From Cristatella mucedo (taxonomy: Eukaryota; Bryozoa; Phylactolaemata; Cristatellidae): a DNA stretch of 64,000 bases. The DNA is taken from positions 126,001 through 190,000 of the forward strand of contig WPIO01000180.1 in the NCBI GenBank assembly GCA_009760855.2, given 5' to 3'. A program made the translations under genes and the position numbers. The notes under the pieces were generated by a model. It did no database searches. It had not been told where the DNA came from and saw nothing but the letters and a program-made list of their open reading frames with translations. Below are positions 56,419-64,000 of this stretch, piece by piece; within the stretch, counting starts at the first letter, position 1, and each line of letters starts with the position of its first letter.

Positions 56419-58950
56419 TCACAAGGACCCACTAAATGCTGTCCTAAATAGGTATGTTTTTAAGTTTCTTTTAAATGTGGTCAGGTCGGGGGATGTTCTG
56501 ATGCAGGTCGGGAGGGAGTTCCAGGCTGTGGGAGCATACGAGCTAAATGCACGGTCTCCAAAGGATTTAAGGTTTGTACGAGATATTTGTAGACTGTTAG
56601 ATTCCGAAAAGCGGGTGGTACGATGCTTGGCCTGGTGGGGGAGTAGATCTGAGAGATAAGCTGGAGCCAAAGAATGAAGGGACCTAAAAGTGAGCGACGA
56701 AACCTTGAAGTCAATCCGTTGCTTGACTGGTAACCAGTGCAGTTCGGCGAGAAGTGGAGTAATGTGGCAACTGCGACGCTCACGACAGACAAGCCTAGCT
56801 GCAGAGTTTTGCACCAGCTGCAATCGCCTGATCGCACATGCTGGTAGGCCTGTAAGCAGTGAGTTGCAGAAGTCGAGACGAGATGTCACGAATGCATGGA
56901 CCAACTTGGACGTGGTATCCTTATCTAAACAAGCCCTAATTTTAGCAATGTTATGAAGCTGAAAATAGGCTGATTTGACTGTGGAGCTGATGTGGTCGTC
57001 TAACGAGAGGTCGCTTTGGAATATGACACCTAGATTTTGAGCTGATGCAACTGGAGATATGCTGGCAGAGCCAATTTTGAAAGTCAGCCTTTCCAATTTC
57101 TGAATAACACTAGGTTTGCCCATAACTAGTAAGTTAGTTTTATCATCGTTTAGTTTTAGAAAATTTGCTGCCATCCATGATCGGATGTCATCAATGCATG
57201 CAGCAAGTGAGTTGAGAGAATTTGAGGTGCTCGAAGGCTGGGAGGGATCAAAGCAAAGGTACAACTGAGTGTCATCCACATAGAAGTGAGAGCCTAGATT
57301 GTGCTTGGCAATCAAATCAGCAAGAGGCAGAGTATAAACCGTGAAAAGGACCGGACCTAGCACAGAGCCCTGAGGTACTCCATATTTTAGAGGTACTTCA
57401 GATGATCTTTGTCCATTCACGTCAACACTCTGGAGTCTCCCACTGAGATAGGACCTGAACCAGTGCAGAGCAGTGCCAGTGATGCCCAGGCGAGATGAGA
57501 CGCGCTCTAGAAGTACTTTGTGATCGATGGTATCAAAAGCTGCCGAAAGATCGAGCAAAACAAGAAGAGACACTCTACACATGTCTGCATTCCTAAGTAG
57601 GTCGTTGTATACCCGAAGCAATGCTGACTCTGTGGAGTGATTAGCTCTAAAGCCAGACTGGAACTTACTAGCAAGGTGTGAGGTTTCGATATACGAGTTC
57701 AGCTGGTCTGCCACGACCCGTTCCAGTGTCTTTGATAGGAATGGTAGAAGGGAGACTGGGCGGTAGTTGCATAAGTTCTCTTGGTCTAGTGTAGCTTTCT
57801 TGAGAAGTTGCCTGACTACTGCTTTTTTGAAAGGTGCTGGGACCTGACCTGAGGCTAATGACATATTAATGATGTTGGTTATGCATGGCAGCAGCAGATC
57901 AATGCAACGTAGGAGCAGGACAGTGGGAATAGGGTCCAGTGGACTTGTTGTCTTCTTTGATTGAGATACGAGCTTTAGGACTACATCACTAGTGACCTGT
58001 TTAAATGCAGACATTGAGGCGCAGCCAGGAACCGAGGAACAGCATTCTAGTGGGAAGGTTGTCATCGCAGGGATGGATTCCCTGATTTTGTCTATCTTCT
58101 GCACAAAGAATCGAGAGAAGCGATCGGCTAGATCATCACAAGGATCATCTGGTAAGGAGCTAACCTGGGAACGGTTGAGGAGATGGTTTATTGTCGACAT
58201 CAGCATTTTTGGATTGTGCATCTGTGATTCAACAATGTTTCTATAGAAGCTAGACATAGCCTTTGCTAGGATCGATTGGTACGACCTACAGTAGTCTTCA
58301 TATGCCTGTCGATGGACAGTTAGTCCGGATCTTTTGTATACCTTTTCAAGCTTTCGTTTAGTAGACTTGGCTAGTTTAATGTCTGTGGTAAACCATAGGC
58401 CGTCTGGGCGGGGGCGTACAGTGCGCTTTGTCAAAGGTGCAAACTCGTCGAGCGTGTCAGCTAGTGTCGTGTTGTAGCAATCTACCAGTGATGACAGATC
58501 GGTGGGAGGACTGAGCAGCAAAGGTGAAGCAGATATGCTCGCACGGACAGCATCGATGTCAAGGGTCTTGAGGTTTCGCGATTCACAGGTTATTTTAGAG
58601 GAGAATGTGGGCACACACTTTAGATTGAATGAGATCTGCATGTGGTCAGATAAGCAGGATTTGGTGATAACTGGTGATGACAAAGTGCAGTTATATGAGA
58701 AAATCTGGTCGAGTGTGTGACCCTTGATGTGGGTAGGGCCATGCACATGAGTCACAAGAGATAATGAGTCTGTCAATGTACGAAATTCGGTGCTGAAAGC
58801 GTCAGATAAGTTATCAAAGTGAACGTTGAAATCACCCATAACAAGGAAGGATCGATTTCTTGCACACAGAATCGAAATGAGATCGGAGAAATCTGAGATA
58901 AAGGAGGATTCAAATGAGATCGGAGAAATCTGAGATAAAGGAGTGATCAA
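56419..58950 (-). CDS. LINE ORF2-like protein: endonuclease remnant and reverse transcriptase, 843 residues
   Basis: An uninterrupted frame. Residues 1-115 are the end of an apurinic-type endonuclease: GDFN at 39-42, GHTLDQIF at 77-84, and SDH at 101-103, the catalytic end motif. Residues 390-600 hold the reverse transcriptase: YRPVSLLPFLSKTLERVVAD, GFRANHSTESALL, LLDLSAAFDTIDHKVLLE (catalytic Asp near 467), GVPQGSVLGPVLFTVYTLPL, and FYVDD at 556-560. The C-terminal region of 200 residues includes NSAARLVCRERRSCH and SFGDRAFSSYAPTAWNSLP, common to L2/CR1-like elements. The N-terminal endonuclease part is missing, so the copy is not autonomous. Frame length and lack of stops suggest a recent insertion. 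Confidence 0.95.
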   Translation of the reverse strand: MITPLSQISPISFESSFISDFSDLISILCARNRSFLVMGDFNVHFDNLSDAFSTEFRTLTDSLSLVTHVHGPTHIKGHTLDQIFSYNCTLSSPVITKSCLSDHMQISFNLKCVPTFSSKITCESRNLKTLDIDAVRASISASPLLLSPPTDLSSLVDCYNTTLADTLDEFAPLTKRTVRPRPDGLWFTTDIKLAKSTKRKLEKVYKRSGLTVHRQAYEDYCRSYQSILAKAMSSFYRNIVESQMHNPKMLMSTINHLLNRSQVSSLPDDPCDDLADRFSRFFVQKIDKIRESIPAMTTFPLECCSSVPGCASMSAFKQVTSDVVLKLVSQSKKTTSPLDPIPTVLLLRCIDLLLPCITNIINMSLASGQVPAPFKKAVVRQLLKKATLDQENLCNYRPVSLLPFLSKTLERVVADQLNSYIETSHLASKFQSGFRANHSTESALLRVYNDLLRNADMCRVSLLVLLDLSAAFDTIDHKVLLERVSSRLGITGTALHWFRSYLSGRLQSVDVNGQRSSEVPLKYGVPQGSVLGPVLFTVYTLPLADLIAKHNLGSHFYVDDTQLYLCFDPSQPSSTSNSLNSLAACIDDIRSWMAANFLKLNDDKTNLLVMGKPSVIQKLERLTFKIGSASISPVASAQNLGVIFQSDLSLDDHISSTVKSAYFQLHNIAKIRACLDKDTTSKLVHAFVTSRLDFCNSLLTGLPACAIRRLQLVQNSAARLVCRERRSCHITPLLAELHWLPVKQRIDFKVSSLTFRSLHSLAPAYLSDLLPHQAKHRTTRFSESNSLQISRTNLKSFGDRAFSSYAPTAWNSLPTCIRTSPDLTTFKRNLKTYLFRTAFSGSL
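58875..58943. repeat. 32-bp direct duplication at the 5' end of the LINE
   Basis: AAATGAGATCGGAGAAATCT and the next 12 bases occur at 58875-58906 and again at 58912-58943. In the protein it appears as repeated ISxxFSDLIS-like residues 6-27. It coincides with the 5'-truncation point. Confidence 0.85.
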
Positions 58951-58984
58951 AGTAATAGCATTTAACTTTAGGTTGTTATCTTTA

Positions 58985-60630
58985 ATCTGTTAAACGTGAC
59001 TGTCTCTTCCATGCTAATGTGGATCCTAGCTCAGCTGTAAAAACAGATTAGGCTTTGAGCTCAACGACTAATAAAGATGATTCCATGTTTCTTTCCTTAA
59101 CGAAAATAAGTTGCAGTGTTAAGCCACAGGACAGATGACCTACGGTAAATTTGGATTTTTATATCTCAGTAGTGCGAAACTTAAGCGCGTGCTTAGTACA
59201 GGGGTTCAATAATTTTGAAGTTTGACATCAGTAGCTGTTCATGAATTTCGGAGATTACCATTCAGGTATTCACAATCTTGAGATTCAGAGCTTGAAAACC
59301 CTATATGAATTTGTTCACTGTCATTCAACTACTACGGCGTCAATGAACGTAGCAGGGATGAAAATTTTGCCGTGGTACTGTGACATTTAAAGCTGATTTA
59401 CAACGCTTATTTACATCTACAAAACTTTGGGAGATATATTTTAAGCTTACTCTTTAGCATTCGAGGATTATAAATTATGATATTCGGCTTTATTTGAAAA
59501 GACTTTAAGGTGTTCGTTGTAGGGATTTATGATATATTCTTGCTTGCCTAGGTTAAAGGCTTAGGGTTCGAGATTTAGAGGCGGTGGTTCGGAGATGCCG
59601 GCTACCATTTTACACTCCCTGCTATGGTCACAATGTCTATTGATGACACATTCGTGTGTTTATGATAGTAGATTCGGTCTCGCATGAGTCACTAGCCCTT
59701 TAAAACCGAGTTGCACTGTTGCAGTGTGAGCAGTGGTAGATCTAGAAGGCAGAGGGCGTCTGCCCCCTGCTATGTAGACTGGTAGTGAAATGGGCCAATA
59801 TTTGCACGGCTAATCCGACCTTCTTGAACCACAAAATCGTGTCCGTTTCTAACTCAATGAGCCGCAGCAACGTTCTTGCCGAAAAAGAACTATGACTGTG
59901 TGCGATATTTTTTATGAATTGCGGGTTCTTCCCCTTTAGTTAGAATCTTTAGGGTCATGTTCCTAACAGAAAACCATACCTCTGCGTCTGCTTGTTTACT
60001 TGGGCTGGTGCTGTGTAACTGCGACCGTTTGCAACTTTTGAGAGAACGTGCTGAGAAAAGACTATTTTCAATTTAAAATGGTTTCTCTTGATTTCTTGTT
60101 GCTACGAAACTGTATTCTGAGCGTGCCTGCGTCCATTTCTGCTCTGCTGCCTTCATTCTGACTTGTATCCCCTTTCTTACGCAGCCGTGCTTTCTTCTCA
60201 GCGTCTCTCAGCTGCTTGAGATGGCGCCTCCTGGATATCGTTAGCGCATCAAACGCCGATCTGGCATTCAGTGTGCTGTAGAAAACGTTTAAGCTAAATG
60301 CCCATTTAGCGGCTACCCGATGTAACTTTCAGAGATAGAAACAAGCAAGCAGAGGCTTGAAGCACCACCTCCATCATTATCTGTCCCCCGTTGGAAAGTG
60401 GCGACTATCTATTGCCAGACTTTTGCTCGTGAAATAAGACTACATTTCAGGATTACAGATTGTTAAGACCATTTATTGCAAGACTATAGTGTAATTTAGT
60501 TAATGTCATCTCTATTTGAAATTCGTCAAACCATAATGACCCAAGTTAATGTTTTGCGGGAGAGTTCTATGGCACACATTATTGCTAATCCCCTTACGGG
60601 GTGCATACAGTAGCCAACACACTTCATCTT
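58985..60630. other. Intron of gene B, unassigned
   Basis: No gene recognised. At 59731-59775 GAGCAGTGGTAGATCTAGAA followed by a G- and C-rich stretch resembles the ends of some DNA transposons, but I found no matching inverted end. Confidence 0.3.
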
Positions 60631-60633
60631 ACC

Positions 60634-60960
60634 CTACGAAGAGAGAGTGAAAAGCAGAGATGAGTTAATAAGGAAGTTGAGTGGACGAGTATCATGAAAG
60701 TCGCAGCTCAGGATGGCTGGTAAGTATGTGCCATAGTTGTGAGCGGAATATGTGCTATAGTTGGGAGCTGAGAGTAGATGTTGTTTCATAAGAATTGTGG
60801 AAGTGAGCTTCAACGTCAAGGACCTGTAGGGAAAAAGCTTTTTCTTCCGATATCTTTAATCGAAGGAAAAGAGTTGGTAATTTATTATGTATAGATGGCC
60901 TAAGGGTAAGATTAGGCTGAAACTGGTTTAGTAGTTCATCGAGGTGTGAAGGGGCCAAGC
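60634..60960 (-). mobile_element. LINE family 2 fragment, minus strand, decayed
   Basis: Frames at 60755-60958 (APSHLDELLNQFQPNLTLRP) and 60634-60819 (SAHNYGTYLPAILSCDFHDT) match the family 2 C-terminus (APSYLAELLHQFQPLRALR, TADYGTSFSAVLSCYFYAT). The tail and everything 5' are missing. Confidence 0.75.
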
Positions 60961-61900
60961 CGTACTAGTAAGACTGTCCCAATTTCGAGCCGCTGCATTA
61001 TACAGCTGCTCAAGTCCAAAGATTTGCTCGCAAAGATGCAATTGTATTCGATGGAATTATGTGAGACTGAACAGTTCCATAAATATACGGTGCTATGGTA
61101 TGTATGTAAATTAAAGGCAATGAATATAATTAAAGCGTCCAACTCTAGGAAATAATTTGGAACGATGACTCACAACACAAATTTATTCTGCAAACAACTA
61201 TATTACGGAGTTCATGCCGGACCATTAAAATGAGCAACCGTTAATAATGAAGTCTTACAATGTTATAAAACATTAGCATTAACAGTACATGAGTAGTCTA
61301 ACGATATAAATGATTGGATAAATTTTTTTTTTTCTTAATCAACCTTGCTTTTCCAGTCTTAGCAGAAAAGCCGGGCATTGATGCACTCTAAATATTTGTT
61401 TAATCGAAAGACATCGGGAAATTCTCGTCGTGTTCGCCTAAATATAGGAGGCACCCTATACCTGCGGAAAATCAAGGAAAAAGCTGCTTCTATATATTTT
61501 GCATGATTATGCAGTTCAATAACTAAAGAAAACTCATTAAAGTTTATACCCGAATGTAAGCTAAACCACAAAAATCACCGACCGACAGAACGTCACTTGG
61601 ACTGACTGCAACGCCCAGGCACTTCATTTATATTCGTTAAACTGATAGTTAATATACGAGGCATTTGCGAAAGTAATTAACCAAAGTACTATTGAAAGTT
61701 TGATCGTCACCATTTCAAAATTCCATGCAATATCCATTGCTCAATGACAAAAATATGGGAACACGTTGCAGACACTTACGCAAAGTTTTAAATATCTCAT
61801 CACTTTGAATTGCTACGTAACACTTGTCACAGTTATACCATATACTACTAGTGTCAGCGTGACACAAGTGAATAGAAATATTGGCATGTAAGTTGTAACC
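60961..61900. other. Intron of gene B, unassigned
   Basis: A minus-strand stretch at 61462-61522 looks like a small exon, but it does not fit the order of STRA6 exons (see rejected items). No repeat recognised. Confidence 0.3.
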
Positions 61901-62065
61901 TGTGATAGCACTTTAGGTAAGGCGATTGCTTTTCACGACCTCGGTAGCGAGATCGTGGGTTCGAATCCTCCGGTGGCTGATCCTTTATTGCTGCTGCAAG
62001 CGGTGTTGACAACCATTAAAGCTCCTCCGTTACAAAGCAGGCTGCGAAATCAGCTGGCATTTTGC
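61901..62065 (+). mobile_element. SINE-1 (tRNA-derived)
   Basis: GCACTTTAGGTAAGGCGATT (A-box region), GATCGTGGGTTCGAATCC (perfect B box) and the body GATCCTTTATTGCTGCTGCA, AGCTCCTCCGTTACAAAGC, GAAATCAGCTGGCATTTTGC. It lies in the intron between two gene B exons, antisense to the gene. Confidence 0.85.
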
Positions 62066-62940
62066 GCAAGTATTTAAAACTATAGTCCTTCCTTTAGTCG
62101 GTGCATAATTGAGGCCGCTAATATAGTACTTTGAAGCATCTTCGTACTTATGAGGCTAAAGAACAAAGAGCTCTGCAAAATATAATGTACTAGCTATTGT
62201 CGTATAGGTATTCGTGATTTTAGTCGTACATTTGTACTATATATTGTGGTATGGGTATTCTTGATTTTAATCGTACATTTTTGCTTCTTTCTTGCCACAT
62301 ATTATCAGAGAAGCATCTACCTAACAGTCATCAGTGGCGCTTAGGGGTGCCAGCTTCGTGTGCATCCGTCAGGAGTCTGCAAAAAACTAGCCACATTCCC
62401 GTGACCTGTGTTTAAGGCGAACGGGTTTTATTCAGAACTTGCTAAAGTGCACTATTAAAACTATTAATCCGCCGTATATTTCCTTCACCATATGAAAATA
62501 CGAAATTGTAATCAGTAAAGTGTTGGTTCACTTGAATGATTTAGCTCCAAGTTTGTGCTACAATCTTATTTTGGAATTGCGTAACCAACATAATCAGCCG
62601 TCGCAATAATTCCCACACTGCAAGCAAAAATGTGTTCAAGCTGCTGAAAATGCTGGCAAGCTAGCATGGATTTTTATTGCCTTTAGTTTTAAAAATACTA
62701 ATGAGTATTTTGCGCCAATTTCTTTCTCTCCCTATGAGCAGAGCTATATACCTGAAGGCACAGATCAGTGTATCGTTGGACGATCTCATTACCACACGAA
62801 CACATAGAGCTTAAATATTTTGTGCTGAAAGTGCAAAGGTGGTTCCGTCAAGTAGGAAAACCCTAGAAAAATAAGCGCGTGGTTCAAATCCGAGAAATCT
62901 TTAGATTATTTGCAATGGCAAAACAGTAAATTAGGCTTAC
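62066..62940. other. Intron of gene B, unassigned
   Basis: AT-rich sequence with a short repeat: TAGTCGTACATTTGTACTAT near 62221 and TAATCGTACATTTTTGCTTC near 62267. No gene recognised. Confidence 0.3.
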
Positions 62941-62989
62941 CCCACATAAAAAAAGCTACTTGTAGTCCGGCGTATCTCACTGCGTTGGT
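62941..62989 (-). CDS. STRA6-like gene B, small internal exon
   Basis: Acceptor CGTGTTTTCAG before 62989 and donor GTAAGC after 62941; 16 codons plus one base. The peptide TNAVRYAGLQVAFFMW joins with a glycine to FVIIQF in the next exon, giving the STRA6 pattern Y-x-x-x-Q-x-A-x-I/F-x-x-W/L-G (vertebrate SAYQTAFICLG). The exon is short, so the assignment rests on the exact phase and on the continuity with the exon at 54230. Upstream exons of gene B must be to the right; none was found between 62990 and 64000. Confidence 0.78.
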
Positions 62990-63865
62990 CTGAAAACACG
63001 ATTGAGCACGTTCAGCAACGTAAAATATACGCTAGTCGTTCATTACGTTTAATACAAGTTGCTGGAAAATCTACCAGTCATAAATATGCCGATAATTAGC
63101 ATTCAGAAGACCCATCGCAGCTCATTGCGACTTTAATGGACTCTACAAATAATATTAGAGGAGTGTATAATGAATTACCGATGTTGTGAAAGCATTAGAT
63201 TGCTTCTAACTTCTGAGTTCACGATTATAGATTACCCGCTTTTGTCGTGACCGGGTTTAATTCCACAAAAGCGAAAGACAACCAAATCACCATTTCGTTG
63301 TCTGTTATATTTTTTCTTGATCTTAGTTTGCTGCAACTGGTTTTTATAAAGGGGTGACCTATAAACTGGTGCTCGACCTGGAAGAGATGCTGAAATCTCT
63401 GGGCTGTCAGTTCTTAGTTCTACTGATTAAGGAAATATTACTACGCAAATTCCGCGGATGCCCAGCAAAGGCCGATTTAAATTGGCCAATTCATGCTCGA
63501 GCTCATTCCCATTTTAATTTGCGAGCAGACGTTTACACTTACAGAAGCGAATATTTGGGCTAACTGCAGGCCTTACCCTAGATGCAGCGGACAACCAAAT
63601 AGTGCATCCAATGGGCATTTTAAGTAAGTAAGGGGAACCGCAACTAGTAGGTCAACTAACGCATGTAAGGAGTACCCCCAACCTGCCCTTAGAAACCGTA
63701 TTGAAAGATTATGCTAGCAGCCTTTAGCGTCAGATGATACTAAAGCATATTTTCCAAATGAGGAATAATGACGAAAAGTCCTTTTCCGCGAAACTAAATA
63801 TCAAATAGGAACCCATTATCTATAGGATATCGTTACACCGATAGAAGCTTTTGATGGCAAGAATT
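62990..63865. other. Edge segment, unassigned
   Basis: Nothing recognised. The plus frame at 63354-63563 has no family features. An upstream exon of gene B would be expected in this direction. Confidence 0.25.
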
Positions 63866-63867
63866 TT

Positions 63868-63968
63868 TTAACAATAATAACAATGCACTTGATAGGCGAG
63901 CTGGAGCCTAAATTATATTGACTGAGGCCGTTTCTTGAACTCGTGGACCAACTAGGCTAGACTACCAT
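63868..63968 (-). mobile_element. Possible LINE-tailed SINE relic
   Basis: Minus strand: GGTAGTCTAGCCTAGTTGGT (A-box-like) at the right end and CTATCAAGTGCATTGTTATT at the left end, which is the terminal sequence of LINE family 1. The B box is not recognisable, so the identity is weak. Confidence 0.35.
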
Positions 63969-64000
63969 CCTAAATCTTCAATCCTCAAAGCATCACAAAC

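Larger units (their letters stand above)
56170..58950 (-). mobile_element. LINE family 1 reference copy, about 2.8 kb
   Basis: The best-preserved element in the window, on the minus strand and 5'-truncated within the endonuclease. The (ATT)n tail is at 56182-56202, the stem-loop at about 56211-56255 (AAAGCGCC at one side, GGCGCTTT at the other, with AGAGA/TCTCT inside), and the 3' UTR extends to 56418. The coding frame occupies the rest. Copies of either orientation elsewhere in the window match it through most of their length. It lies in the intron between the gene B exons at 62941 and 54350. Confidence 0.95.

Noticed and set aside
59731-59775. Sequence resembling the terminus of a DNA transposon (CAGTGGTAGATCTAGA).
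   Set aside because: No matching inverted end or target-site duplication was found nearby.
61462-61522. A 61-bp minus-strand exon candidate (IELHNHAKYIEAAFSLIFR) with acceptor TTTTCTTTAG and donor GTATAG, looking like a STRA6 ELVKHH segment.
   Set aside because: It lies between the exons at 62941 and 54350, which join perfectly in phase and sequence. Insertion of this exon would break the STRA6 order.

Overview
The window is nuclear DNA of an animal, probably a marine invertebrate; the species cannot be fixed from the sequence. It is AT-rich, has split genes with short exons and GT-AG introns, and is crowded with L2/CR1-type LINEs, tRNA-derived SINEs, microsatellites and a satellite-like array. 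Nothing bacterial, phage or CRISPR-like is present. Most longer open frames are retrotransposon debris.

The host-gene content I can support is two STRA6-like genes (multispanning membrane proteins of the retinol/RBP-receptor family), both on the minus strand, head to tail. Gene B shows its 3' half as six exons (62989-62941, 54350-54230, 52186-52067, 47384-47197, 44444-44331, 42323-42001 with stop). All five exon junctions keep the reading frame, and the order matches the C-terminal half of vertebrate STRA6. Gene A shows its 5' half: start exon 26803-26654, exons 20195-20017 and 19832-19712, and 2705-2552. Its 3' half lies beyond the left edge. One small exon after the start exon and one transmembrane exon between 19712 and 2705 were not found. 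A CpG-rich segment (33.3-35.5 kb) between the two genes is a possible promoter region for gene A.

LINE family 1 (L2/CR1-like, (ATT)n tail, 3' stem-loop) occurs in about 17 pieces on both strands. The best is at 56170-58950 (minus) with an uninterrupted 843-codon frame. A + copy at 36395-37760 has a single nonsense codon. LINE family 2 (related, (ATTAC)n tail) has six pieces, the longest at 40510-41845. Three tRNA-derived SINE types are present. SINE-2, and one SINE-1 copy, end in a sequence very like the 3' stem-loop of LINE family 1, which suggests that they are mobilised by its reverse transcriptase.

Other structure: a diverged tandem array with a period of about 170 bp (28.9-31.85 kb, at least 14 units), large GA tracts (33.6 and 38.7-39.1 kb), CT, CA, AT and CTG/CTA tracts, and two exon-like orphan frames (15022-15271 and 29704-29859, minus). 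The remaining stretches look like intron or intergenic DNA. I see no new defence or metabolic system here; the tandem STRA6-like genes, the SINE/LINE tail sharing and the 170-bp array are the points most worth following.
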